DNA of 64,000 bases from Phymorhynchus buccinoides (GCA_017654935.2 CM065687.1:18983571-19047570); one strand, 5' to 3'. Positions 55,584-63,387 are shown, counted from the first letter of the stretch. Made by a program: numbers and translations. The notes: a model not told the origin generated them from the letters alone.

Positions 55584-56544
55584 CTATTAGATAATGGCCT
55601 TTATCATGACTGCAATTAATTATTCAACAAAGATAATCAGCTGAAAATGTTCATAAAATACAGCTTCATGTTTGGTAAGAAAGGCAAAAACGGAAAAAAG
55701 GGGTTAACCGAGAAATGTAGGGGTGGTGGCACATCTTAATCTTTAACGATTTTTAAATTGCCTAGATCCGACGTTGCTGGATTATGAGAATTTGAGAAGC
55801 CACGATTTTCTTACACACACTTGTACAATAAAAAGGGCCTATATAAGCATTTGCTATGTTCACAGGAATGTAGCACTTGCACTATTCTAGAGGGGTGGGG
55901 GGAAAAACAGTACCCCTCTGCAGGATTTCTTTAATATCCCAGGAACACCCATGTATGTATGTAACAAGCCTTTTGTTGATCTTCCAAAATCAAGAGTATA
56001 AAATCATTCACAAGAGCCCCGATTTGACACTTTTTTTAACCTTTTTGCTGCCCCACGACGTATATATACGTCCTCTATAGCGCTTCAGTACTTGCCACCG
56101 ACGTATATATACGTCGCCACTAAGCAGCGATATTGCCGTGTTCAAAAATTGCGCGGCAAGCCGGCGGCGCATGCGCAAGTAGTAGGCGGCACTGAAGGGG
56201 TTAAACCTGTGTGGCTATTCTACAAAGTCGTATGTGTAAATTGGTGATGAAAAGGTTCAAATCCAAAACGCGTCTAAACAAAATACAATGAACAACTTCA
56301 ATAAGATGGGGAGATACTTAAAGGGAAAGAAAAGCAAAACCAAGGATAATACATATATAGACAGAATACGGCAACCGTAAAAAACAACAAATTGATCACC
56401 GCAAACTTTGAATATCATGCACAACACCAAACTATTAATGTCTTTTCATTTTAATAGGTAATGCTACTTACTTCCAGCTGGAAAAAAAAATCAATATGAA
56501 ATAATTGTTTTATTAACATTAACAATTCTCATAAAACAATATGC

Positions 56545-56588
<44 letters not shown>

Positions 56589-56653
56589 CATATTTTTTTT
56601 CAACAATGCTCCAAATAAAACTACAAATAAGAATGATGCTTTGGTCTCTGTGC

Positions 56654-56688
<35 letters not shown>

Positions 56689-59600
56689 TGTGTGTGTGTG
56701 TGTACATGACATACACATCTATAACAATTTGGTTTCCATATTTATTTACACACAAATTATATAGTAAACATTTGGCTTGTAATTTTCCTTCTACAGCTGT
56801 ATAGCATGAGAAAGCAAACAAAATTAATCATCGGTGCAAAATATCGCAAATATCATAAGCACACAACAACCAACATTCAGAAAGTTTGATAGGATGCAGT
56901 TGGCCATATTTTAAAAAAATTAAAAAAAAGAAAAAGAACAAAAATTAAAAACAACCTAACTACAATCACTTTAGTGACTTGCAGAAAAGAAAGAAAAAAG
57001 GAATGGAACAGAACCTACTTCGACAGTCTTCTTCTGGAACTTGTCCTTTGGTTCGTCCATGAGCCAGGCAGGTAAAGGGCTGACCTTAGGCCCCTGACAG
57101 ACAAACAAATCAAAGACCCAAATCATCATCATTGTTCACGTCACACCCACCACCATTATTTTCATCTTCACTACCATGAAACAGTTTGATGAAGCTGGTA
57201 TCGGGAGCAGGGGCCATAAATCTTATTTTAACTCATTCGCATCGCAATGATTTTGAATTATTAAAAAAAACCTCACAAATCACTCCAGCCATACGCACAA
57301 ACAAAACATAAACAAAAGGAGAAATGAAAGAAGATTACAGGTTTTTACTTCAGATTCAGACATAGGGAATATATATAGAAAAAATTCTACACTGATTGGT
57401 TTCCCCATAACAAACCACTACAAAAGCAAAGTCAGAGGCAAAATTGTGGTCTAAGGGAGCGAAGCGAGTTTAGAAGTGGCCAAGGTGCACACAGATTTAC
57501 TTCCCTTTGAGCAAATGCATCAAATTGACAGTTATCTATTAATTCTGGACATATATGGCCGGAACGACTTGAATGAATTAATGCAAACAAGCCGTGAAGT
57601 TACTAATTTTCCCCAAATAAAAACAATATTGTTTGTATTCACATTCATATGTGCATTCTCTCTCTGTCCCTATCGCTCTTTCCCCCTGCTGATTGTGCTG
57701 TGGTCTACGGTCTATGGCCAATGTATAATAAACCATTTCAGTAAAACCCTCCTCTCTCTCTTTCTCTCTCATCTGCTTTTCCCTGCTGATTGTATCGTGA
57801 TCTATGGCCAAAAAATACAATAAACCATTTCAGTAAAACCATCCTCTCTCTCTCTCTCTCTCTCTCTCCTTCTCTTGTCTGCTTTTCCCTGCTGACTGCA
57901 TCGTGATCAATAGCCAAAAATACAATAAACCATTTCAGTGAAACCCCTGTCTCTGAATCTCTCTCTGTGTGTCTCTCACTCCCTCCCTCCCTCCTCCCCC
58001 CCCCCCCCCTCTCTCTCTCTGTGCACTAACGTTCAGACATACCCCAGGGCTGCGGAAGAGACGGAGGTCCTCCAGCTTGAACTCCCTCCACACAGGGGAA
58101 GGCTGCTGCAGGATCAGGCGCAAGGCGTTGACGTTGCTCAGGTCGCAGCGAAACTGAAACCACAGGTCACAGCGTTTTGTTGGCATTTTCCAGTCTCTTG
58201 TGAAAATTGGGCTGCTCCCACCTAGAGAGTGTGGTCACCACTAGAGTGTAGAGTGGCACAGTGGTAGCGCGTTCGCTTCGTGTCAAGTAAACCCGAGTTC
58301 AAACCTGGGTACAGGGGATTTTTCCTCTCACTTTGCACTAGGCCTTGCGGTCTGAACATGGAGTCTTTCGGGTGAGACGATAAACCGAGGTCCCGTGTGC
58401 CCATGCACTTAGCACACGTTAAACCCAGTGGCAATGAAAAAGTTGTCATTTGGTCAAAATTTAACCCCCTCCCTTCCTTCCTCATCAGTCACACAAAAAT
58501 CGCATGCAAAATAAAAACCAATTAGGTGGCGCGCCTCTGGCTGTGACGCGCTCTCCAGGTGGGAGTAACCCGAATTTCACAGAGATGCCTCTGTGACTAT
58601 AATGTACCTAACCTAACCTAACCTAGTCAGTGCCACGCCACCCTTTTGGGAGGGGCGGTGAGGAGGGGAGGGGGTGCAGACTAGGGAAACTTAGCTATCA
58701 ATTTTGTTCGAACCACGCAAGTGGGATTTTTCTTCCTGCTTTTATTGACTTGCCGTGAGTTTTTTTTTAAGTGCACGGGTCATACTTGCACATCTGCATG
58801 AAGGACTTGACGTTCAGTTTGATTTTTTTCGTCTCACTGGAAAGAAAGGGTGAGGCCGGGTCATTCGAACCCGGGTTACTCATGCAATGAATGGGCAGGC
58901 GAACGTCTGAACCACTCTCTGTGCCACCACCTTTTCTGCGTTAACTGAACAAATTGAGCTACCGTGCATTTCTGACTTTTGAAGTATTGTATCCTATAAG
59001 GCAGAGACAGGCAAACCTACTTATCGGTAAAACAAAAGAAACTGTTTGTGTATAATTACATCAGTACGATATATTCAAAGCAAGGACCGGCTGATCTGTC
59101 TGGCTGTAAAGGAGAAGAAATCATGGCTGTAGAATTCTTCTTCTTTCAAATACGTCGCTACAATCCAGTAGTCTGGCATAACTGCGACTGGGAGAGATTG
59201 CGCAGAGGCGGTTTATTGATGTTGGTTGACAAATAGCTGTCTTTTGAGGGCCTCAACTGACTTGGACGGTGCTGTTATTCAGATGGTTCTACTCAGTCAG
59301 TGTTCTAACAAATAAAGAGTTTTTGAACTGGTCGGTGTTTGAGGAGGGAACTTTTATTGCTTTGTTGCTGTTTCTAACTGAAGATCTGATTGGGTTCGAT
59401 GAGTAAGGAAGTCCGGATCTTGTCAGTCTGCTCGCTTTGTGATAAGTGATGAAGTCTTCAGGGGGTAAGGCCGGTACTAACCCCTCAACCACTCTGTAGA
59501 GCATGGTCAGGCAGAGGTGTTGGCGCCTTTGTTGAAGGGATGGAAGCTCAGTTTTTTTCAGAATTTTGGTGACACTGCCAGGCGTTGTAGACTTATAGTC

Positions 59601-62128
59601 GCCAGTAATGAAGCGGGCAGTATTTCATTGTATACATTCTATATTGTCAATGTCTTTCCGTAGATATATGCACCATACTCTAGTAGAGGTCTGACTAGAG
59701 CTAAATAGGCATTGGTTTTACACAGTGGTGGGCAGCGACTGAGATTTTGTCAGAGGAAACCAAGGGTACACATCACATACAAAATTCATGACATGCTGTC
59801 TGGACTGTTGTGAAGAAGAATAAATCATGGTTGCCAATATGCGTCATTCATTCTCAATCTGCTAGATTGTATAGAAGAAGAAATCATGATTGTGGAATTA
59901 TATCACAAATAATATTCAAGGCACAGACTGGCTAACCTGTTTGGCTGTGAAGGAGAAGAAATCGTGAGAGCCTGCTTCAGAGTGAGGGTCTGGCATCAGC
60001 TTCACTCGTTTCAAACATGTGCGCCATTTGGGCTGCTGCTCTGTGGCCGCACCTGCAAATTGCATATCGTCATGCGCAAACCATGCACACAGTCAAAATT
60101 GGTCAACTTCGATGTGCTGGACTTACCAGTTGATCAAGACAAGCTGCATCATCTAACAAAGCTGTAGAACAACAGTTTGCAAAGGTAAAGCACCGATAGT
60201 GACGCTAAATAAAACCCCCAAATGGAGTAATTTGACATGAAATGACCGATACATGTGACCTAGCACCACGAAAGGGACATTAAGTGTCAAAATGACCATT
60301 CTGAGAAAATGATACCGTTAGAAATCTCAGAAATTTCGATTTCAAACGATATAAGAACCATTCTTGTAACTTTTTCCGTTTTAGAGTTATGAGCATTTAA
60401 AATTGGTAGGATGACTGTGACATTTTGAGAAATAACAGTTGGAAGTTTAGCCTAGCTGAAGAAAATGCACCAACCTACTCATTTTAAAGCACTTTTTGGA
60501 GTATTTAGAGATCATAACAAGGATTGTCTGTTATAAATATGAAAGATGAGATGTTAGAGAGCACGAAAATACCCATAACTCAAAACTGATAAAAAGTGAT
60601 ATTTTTGACTTTGCAAGCCTTTTGTGAGAAACTAGTCCAGTGACTTAATGTCCCTTTCATGGTGCTGGGTCACATATTGAGTTTTCCATTCCTGAAGTGA
60701 AGTGACGTCTTTCGACTTACGTCTCTTTATTTTCCGCATGGCGATATGTAATTGTAATGCTATGATAATAATATTCACTTCTTTACTTTTTATACATGAG
60801 TTTAGAATGAATAAAAAATGATGTTTTACGTCCTCTTGGTCTGGAACAGACACATATGGGACATTTGTAGATACAAAGATGGTGGGAACAATACTGGAGG
60901 CAATGCCCGGAGGCAGTGCAACTCCAGTAAAGTCCCGATTTTTTAACAATACAGACAGGTGTAGCGGTAACCACGCCTCGGTTAAACCTCATCGGCTATG
61001 GTACCACCACAAGTATTAGTATAACTATAAAAGGCCAAAAGGCCGAGAAGCGATTCCAAGTACATGAGTTTAGAGACACTAATGATAATAATTTAACTTT
61101 TACACACCAACCTTCCATTGCTTTTTTTTTTTTTTCAATCTTTCTTAAGTTTGCTTTTCTTCCATAAATCGACAAACCAACATACTTATCTTTCAAACAT
61201 AATATGGTTTGCACCTAATAAACTTGTAAAAACATTTCCAAAACAAAAATGTTAAAAATGTTACTGCCACTCAAAACATAATTATTAATTCTTATAAAAT
61301 ACGCAATGGAAGTAATAAAAAAGAAGACACTACCCGTATCTGCAGAAAAGGAGATTCTTCTACAAATAGCCATTCAAAATTAAAAACGTTAGAACGGGCC
61401 AGTGAACAAAATAATACTCAGAATAAATGTGACCCAGCACCACGAAAGGGACATAAAGTTGCTAGGCTAGTTTCTCACAACAGGCTTGCAAAGTCAAGAA
61501 TCTTTTTTTTTTTTACATCAATGAGTTACAGGTATTTTGGGGCTCTCTAACATCTCATCTTTCCTATTTATAAAGGACAATCCTTATTATGTTCTCTAAA
61601 TACTCCAAAAAGTGCTCTTACATGAGTGGATTAATGCATTTTCTTCAGCTATAGGCTAAACTTTATACTGTGATTTCTCAAAATGGCTGACAGTCACCCT
61701 ACCAACTTTACATGCTTATAACTCTAAAACGGACGTTTCAAGAATGGTTTTGAAAGGGAATTATCTGAAGTTTGTAGCTGTACCGGGTTATCTCAGAATG
61801 GTCATTTTGACACTTAATGTCCCTTTCGTGGTGCTAGGTCACAAATAATATGGATGCTCTACAAACTTCACACAAAAATCAATAAAAATGAAATCTTGGT
61901 GAGAAAAGAATTAGCTTAACACATTTTCAGACATTTTTAAGCATGGCACTAATAAGGTCCAGTCACCATTACAGCACAACAGACAGAAAAGAAAAGAGTT
62001 GCAAAATAAATCAAACTAAAACAAAAAAAATCACTTTTACCTGATTCACGAGGAGTTTGCTCAGTGCGGAACTTGGCCTTGACAGTCAAGGTCGCCACAT
62101 AGTAGTTTTTGAAGCGAATTTCACCCAC
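43958..62128 (-). CDS. NICN1: Nicolin-1, six C-terminal coding exons (first exon outside window)
   Basis: Joining on the minus strand 62128-62041, 60052-59937, 58153-58043, 57093-57019, 44541-44437 and 43999-43958 gives 537 nt, 178 residues plus TGA. All borders are GT-AG and all phases agree. Alignment to recalled human nicolin-1 is clear: IRFKNYYVATLTVK, KWRTCLKRVKLMPDPHSEAG, NALRLILQQPSPVWREFKLE, LPAWLMDEP, NLQQLWALAEEV and GRFEVDGCYDINLLAYT. Human is ~213 residues, so about 45 N-terminal residues (exon 1) should lie right of 64000. NICN1 is a small non-catalytic subunit of the TTLL1-containing tubulin polyglutamylase complex. It has no transmembrane or enzymatic motif. The intron between 57019 and 44541 is ~12.5 kb of stacked transposable elements. 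The gene converges on PSPH. Confidence 0.95.
44100..44112. repeat. Poly(C) run in last NICN1 intron
   Basis: About 12 C residues. The intron (44000-44436) otherwise shows nothing notable. Confidence 0.6.
44437..44541 (-). CDS. NICN1: NICN1 exon with LQQLWALAEE motif
   Basis: The acceptor AATGTGCAG is followed by 35 codons from GVPDLEGLSANLQQLWALAE to SMGRFE. Donor is GTTGGT, phase 0 at both ends. Confidence 0.95.
44578..44885. mobile_element. Family L MITE (TTAACCCCTTCACTGCC ends), in NICN1 intron
   Basis: 'TTAACCCCTTCACTGCCGAG' on the left and 'GGGGCAGTGAAGAGGATTCA' on the right are inverted. 'GGAAATATCCGTGACGGGGC' (and a GGATATTTCCGTGACGGGGC variant) appears twice inside. Confidence 0.7.
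44958..45470. mobile_element. Family C MITE, reverse orientation, in NICN1 intron
   Basis: Starts 'ATATCGTCGGTGAAATTAAA' and ends 'GAGGTTTTCGAATTTCAGAC'. The interior is the reverse of 50266-50679, with a ~70-bp insertion near 45110-45180. Confidence 0.75.
45535..45730. mobile_element. Family E MITE, near-perfect palindrome, in NICN1 intron
   Basis: Arms of ~90 bp: 'CAACTTAAGACGATAATTTG' with 'AAATTATCGTCCTAAGTTG', and 'ACCGGTAGGGGCTTAGCACG' with 'CGCTAAGCCCCTACCGGT'. The centre is 'GAGAGAGGGAAGGGCTCATC' / TCCCTCTCTC. Confidence 0.9.
46005..46452. mobile_element. Family K MITE, in NICN1 intron
   Basis: 'CGTCGCTGTCCGGCGCTAAC' to 'GGTTGGCGTCGGACAGCG'. Inverted relative to 37158-37630; shares 'TTTTATTGTGTCACATG.TTACTCATCGGTAAAG'-type interior. 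Confidence 0.75.
46722..47012 (-). mobile_element. Family F SINE-like element, in NICN1 intron
   Basis: TTCTTCTTCTG start (reverse of the GAA tail), 'TTTCCTGTCAATTATGAGTG', 'ATGCGCCTAAGTAAGAAATA' and 'CACAGAACTTCCAGAAGGTG', the reverse of 24715-25005. Confidence 0.8.
47345..47422 (-). mobile_element. SINE2 3'-end fragment, in NICN1 intron
   Basis: (TTAGGTA)n tail then 'CAGAGGTGTCTCTGTGAAAT', 'TCGGGTTGCTCCCACCTGGA'. Only the last ~75 bp of SINE2. Confidence 0.75.
47515..48065 (+). repeat. ~32-bp minisatellite, about 16-18 copies, in NICN1 intron
   Basis: Unit 'GCTAAAAGTTGTGGCTTCCG' + 'GTTTTTGGAG' with small length and base variation. Gives a repetitive ORF (VVASGF repeats) that is not a gene. 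Confidence 0.92.
48575..48840 (+). mobile_element. Family D repeat, longest copy, in NICN1 intron
   Basis: 'TTGTAGAGGGGAAGCATTGT', 'AGGCGCGTTCGCCGAACTAT', 'GAATAAAATAACGTCACTTT' and 'CCAGTGACGTTGCAGTCTGT'. GGCGCGTTCGCC is a partial palindrome. Confidence 0.7.
49026..49412 (+). mobile_element. 3' end of a CR1/L2-like non-LTR retrotransposon, in NICN1 intron
   Basis: Codes LKTHFFRKAFFLQSL-stop (the same C-terminus as the 26393 fragment, [10 protein letters not shown]), then a 3' UTR with 'TGCGCTATATAAGCATTATT' and an (ATT)n tail. G-rich 49145-49215 lies between. Confidence 0.8.
49521..49583. repeat. (TC)n(AC)n microsatellite
   Basis: About 20 TC repeats followed by AC repeats. Confidence 0.9.
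49680..50235. other. Spacer with GGGTCCC repeats and a C24 run
   Basis: 'GAGGGTCC' occurs repeatedly at 49820-49925. C run at 50050-50073, then 'CTTTCGCTTCGCTTG..GCTGGCTCGCAGCGCAAAC'. No convincing gene. Confidence 0.5.
50266..50679. mobile_element. Family C MITE, best-preserved copy, in NICN1 intron
   Basis: Ends 'ATATCGTCGGTGAAATTCAA' and 'TTGAATTTCACCGACGATAT' are perfect inverted repeats of ~20 bp within a longer ~37-bp imperfect one. Empty-site sequence 'TTTTAGTACTTGAAAAGAAC' marks where other copies carry the pogo-like insertion. Confidence 0.9.
51050..51236. mobile_element. Family G element, one end, in NICN1 intron
   Basis: 'ATCTGATGACGTCATCAGTG' and the terminal 'GGCAGTCAAGGGGTTAA' match 27300-27427. 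The left terminus is not recognised. Confidence 0.6.
51632..51878. mobile_element. Family A MITE, full-length reference copy, in NICN1 intron
   Basis: 'TTAACCCTTTCGCTGCCAGC' to 'TTGGCAGTGAAAGGGTTAA', 247 bp. Sub-terminal 'CATTTTTCAGC' and 'GGTGCATAAATGCGAC'. Confidence 0.88.
52409..52444 (-). CDS. NICN1: Candidate 36-nt cassette microexon in the large NICN1 intron
   Basis: On the minus strand GGCGTTGCAG precedes 12 codons reading AVPSSSPQGEGE, then the donor GAG|GTAAGA. Phase 0 at both ends fits between exon KKTVE and exon GVPDLEG without a frame change. Human NICN1 has no matching insert, and the polypyrimidine tract is weak, so this is a hypothesis. Confidence 0.25.
52488..53124. mobile_element. 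Family M element with ~280-bp extra interior, in NICN1 intron
   Basis: 'TTAACTTATTCGCATCGCAA' at the left and 'CGACTTGAATGAGTTAAC' at the right are inverted TTAA-bounded ends. Same order of blocks as 57236-57583 ('AAGGAGAAATGAAAGAAGAT', 'ATATATGGCCGGAACGACTT'). Confidence 0.75.
53192..53520. mobile_element. Family H MITE carrying a nested element, in NICN1 intron
   Basis: Perfect outer ends 'TACCATATTTTTCGGACTAT' and 'ATAGTCCG..AAAATATGGTA'. The interior is split at 53276-53440. Confidence 0.88.
53276..53440. mobile_element. 165-bp pogo/Tigger-like MITE nested in family H
   Basis: 'CAGTGGAACCTCCCTTATAA' and 'TTATAAGGGAGGTTCCACTG' are perfect inverted ends, TA on the right flank. Related in style but not sequence to the CAGTGGTACC element. 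Confidence 0.88.
53734..53980. mobile_element. Family A MITE, full-length, in NICN1 intron
   Basis: 'TTAACCCTTTTGCCGCCAGT' to 'CATTGGCAGTGAAAGGGTTA'(A). Same length as 51632-51878. Confidence 0.88.
54305..54632. mobile_element. Family N element, single copy, in NICN1 intron
   Basis: 'GGGGTGAGTTTCACTAGAGG' to 'CCCTTGTGAAATGGCCCCC', imperfect inverted ends. Interior 'CGGTCGCCGCGCGAATAACT' shared with 20350 and 20467. Confidence 0.7.
54633..55258. other. NICN1 intron, no recognised feature
   Basis: AT-rich DNA. 'TTAACCCTTTCAGCACCGCA' at 55112 could be a stray TTAA-MITE end. No gene. Confidence 0.4.
55262..55742. repeat. Foldback with a ~105-nt poly(G) loop
   Basis: The left arm (55262-55385, 'AAGATGTGCCACC' ... 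'TTTCTTGGTTAA' ... 'TATTTTATGAAC..TTCAGCT') is the reverse complement of the right arm (55622-55742, 'AGCTGAAAATGTTCATAAAA' ... 'TTAACCGAGAAATG' ... 'GGTGGCACATCTT'). C runs lie at 55283-55301 and 55396-55413. The loop holds G at 55479-55583 with a single TGGT interruption near 55517. Confidence 0.88.
56036..56205. mobile_element. Family O MITE (TTAACC..GGGGTTAA) with two GACGTATATATACGTC palindromes
   Basis: Left 'TTTAACCTTTTTGCTGCCCC', right 'GGCGGCACTGAAGGGGTTAA'. 'GACGTATATATACGTC' occurs twice (near 56058 and 56099). Confidence 0.75.
56547..56587. repeat. Poly(C) run of ~41
   Basis: Uninterrupted C. Next to a (GT)n tract at 56655-56703. Confidence 0.9.
57019..57093 (-). CDS. NICN1: NICN1 exon with LPAWL motif
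   Basis: The acceptor TTTGTCTGTCAG is followed by 25 codons, GPKVSPLPAWLMDEPKDKFQ then KKTVE. Donor is GTAGGT, phase 0 at both ends. Confidence 0.93.
57236..57583. mobile_element. Family M element, in NICN1 intron
   Basis: 'TTAACTCATTCGCATCGCAA' to 'AACGACTTGAATGAATTAA'. Inverted TTAA-bounded ends, ~348 bp. Confidence 0.75.
57650..58018. repeat. ~90-115-bp tandem repeat with (CT)n linkers, adjacent to a NICN1 exon
   Basis: 'ATCGTGATCTATGGCCAAAA' + 'ATACAATAAACCATTTCAGT' + 'AAAACCATCCTCTCTCTC' occurs three times between ~57690 and 57950. It ends only ~25 bp from the donor of the 58043 exon. Confidence 0.8.
58043..58153 (-). CDS. NICN1: NICN1 exon with LRLILQQPSP motif
   Basis: The acceptor TGTGGTTTCAG is followed by 37 codons, FRCDLSNVNALRLILQQPSP then VWREFKLEDLRLFRSPG. 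Donor is GTATGT, phase 0. Confidence 0.95.
58240..58630 (+). mobile_element. SINE2, full-length reference copy, in NICN1 intron
   Basis: The tRNA-like head has 'GTGGCACAGTGGTAGCGCGT' (A box) and 'CCCGAGTTCAAACCTGG' (B box). The core is 'TCGGGTGAGACGATAAACCG' AGGTCCCGTG. The 3' unit is 'CTCTCCAGGTGGGAGTAACC', with tail (CCTAA)n at 58605-58625. Confidence 0.88.
58738..58927 (-). mobile_element. SINE3, tRNA-headed, minus strand
   Basis: On the minus strand 'GGTGGCACAGAGAGTGGTTC' (A box region) and 'CCGGGTTCGAATGACCCGG' (B box region) 70-75 nt apart, as in a tRNA. The body then runs into a poly(A)-like stretch. Confidence 0.65.
59062..59130 (-). pseudogene. Decayed duplicate of the NICN1 LMPDPHSE exon's 3' end
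   Basis: On the minus strand 'GATTTCTTCTCCTTTACAGC' CAGACAG parallels the real exon end (GATTTCTTCTCCTTCACAGC CAAACAG at 59937-59965). The flanking 'GACCGGCTGATCTG'/'GACTGGCTAACCTG' and ATATTCAA.GCA also match. The splice donor GT has become AT. A third weak echo lies at 59868-59885. Confidence 0.6.
59937..60052 (-). CDS. NICN1: NICN1 exon with LMPDPHSE motif
   Basis: The acceptor GCAATTTGCAG is followed by two bases completing Gly, then AATEQQPKWRTCLKRVKLMP, DPHSEAGSHDFFSFTAKQ. Donor is GTTAGC, phase 0. Confidence 0.95.
60254..60674. mobile_element. Family P MITE, full copy, in NICN1 intron
   Basis: 'TGTGACCTAGCACCACGAAA' to 'TTCATGGTGCTGGGTCACA'. Reverse orientation relative to 2458. Confidence 0.85.
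60823..61017 (+). mobile_element. Family I repeat, in NICN1 intron
   Basis: 'TTTTACGTCCTCTTGGTCTG', 'GGGAACAATACTGGAGGCAA', 'ACGCCTCGGTTAAACCTCAT'. Third copy at 63164. Confidence 0.8.
61428..61843. mobile_element. Family P MITE, full copy, in NICN1 intron
   Basis: 'TGTGACCCAGCACCACGAAA' to 'TTCGTGGTGCTAGGTCACA'. Lies ~0.75 kb from another copy in the opposite orientation. Confidence 0.85.
62041..62128 (-). CDS. NICN1: NICN1 exon with FKNYY motif (exon 2 of coding sequence)
   Basis: The acceptor CCCCCCTACAG is followed by 29 codons plus one base: VGEIRFKNYYVATLTVKAKF then RTEQTPRES. Donor is GTAAAA. It is the most N-terminal part present. Confidence 0.93.
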
Positions 62129-62448
62129 CTGTAGGGGGGTGACAGAAAAAGCTTGCCGACTACAATACTTCAAATGTTCAATGTCAGACAGAAATGCTAA
62201 CACTAAAAGTAGTGAGTACTCATCAAAGTTGCAGTAATAGTTGTTAGAGGCTGGGTTCAAACCTTTGGTTTTGTTGTTCTTTTGATTTAATCCAAATTAA
62301 TCGAATGATAAACTCAAAATTAATTGCCAGTGTTTCGGGCAATTACAGTGTACATGTACCTGTAAAGATACTACATTGTAATACCTTCCACCCCTACCTA
62401 ATCCAATGTTATGGTCCCAATGTACTCTATTATTGGGTTATTGGGACG

Positions 62449-62508
62449 CTGACAGTTGGCAATAGGGGTTAAAACATGATGCATATTGCCAACTGTCAGC
62501 GCCCCATC
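62449..62508. repeat. Short perfect hairpin in NICN1 intron 1
   Basis: Arms 'CGCTGACAGTTGGCAATA' and 'TATTGCCAACTGTCAGCG' (18 bp, perfect) around a ~19-nt loop. Read as RNA it would be a small stem-loop. No flanking homology recognised. Confidence 0.7.
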
Positions 62509-62617
62509 TTAAGGCTACATAAAATGCAAATGCTTTGTTTTGATATTCAGTGGATAAGTGAGAAATAAGCACAAAATAAACTCTTTTTTTTAATTGAATA
62601 TTTACCATAACAAATGC

Positions 62618-62911
62618 CGTATTTTACGGACTATAAGGCGATTTTTTTTATATAGACAGAGACCCCTGCGCCTTATAAAGTGACTGATAATATAGTAAGA
62701 AACTATAACAACACAACAAACAAACAACTACACGACAAGTGTAAAGTGACGTTATTTTATTCACGAGAGACAAAAACAAAACTACTGGATATTTTGGTGA
62801 ATGCGCCTTGTGATGTTGCAGTCTGTGTCAGTTTTTTCTAATAACAACATCTGAAAATTGTGTACAATTTGGGGGGGGGGGGGGTGCCTTGTAGTCTGTA
62901 AAACACGGCAG
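62618..62911. mobile_element. Family H MITE with a family D insertion
   Basis: 'GCCGTATTTTACGGACTATA' to 'TGTAGTCTGTAAAACACGGC'. From ~62703 to ~62845 it contains family D ('ACTACACGACAAGTGTAAAG', 'GATGTTGCAGTCTGTGTCAG'). G run at 62870-62882. Confidence 0.75.
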
Positions 62912-63163
62912 TCTGTTTTATGGACGCAGAAGTTCTGCGTTTATTACAACCTTCTCTCTCATACACAAACACACACACACTTGGCTAAATGATACTCCAA
63001 TATTTGTCAACAAATCTTCTGCCAGCTGGGAACAATAAACACTTCTAAGCAAATATATATTAAAACATTCCTGTATCCAATCTAGATTAAAAAACTGAAA
63101 CAGACTGCAACGTCACTGGAACACACATTGCAAACAAACTACATCATGACTAAGGCGAAAATG

Positions 63164-63367
63164 GTGTTTTACGTCCTCTTAGTCTGAATCAGACACATAT
63201 GGGACATTTGTAAATACAAATATGGTGAGAACAATACTGGAGGCAATGCCCGGAGGCAGTACGAAAACCAGTAAAGTCCCGAGTTTTTTTATTAATACAG
63301 ATAGGACGTCACTGTAGCGGTAACCACGCCTCGGTTAAACCTCATCGGCTATGGCACCGCCACAAGT
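63164..63367 (+). mobile_element. Family I repeat, longest copy
   Basis: 'TTTTACGTCCTCTTAGTCTG' to 'ATCGGCTATGGCACCGCCAC'. ~204 bp, including an ACGTCACTG block absent at 60823. Confidence 0.8.
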
Positions 63368-63387
63368 ATGATGAATTTTTCACACAT

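Noticed and set aside
58605..58628. (CCTAA)n resembling an insect-type telomere repeat
   Set aside because: It is the variable 3' tail of SINE2. Other copies end in (TACCTAATA)n at the same position, and mollusc telomeres are normally TTAGGG.
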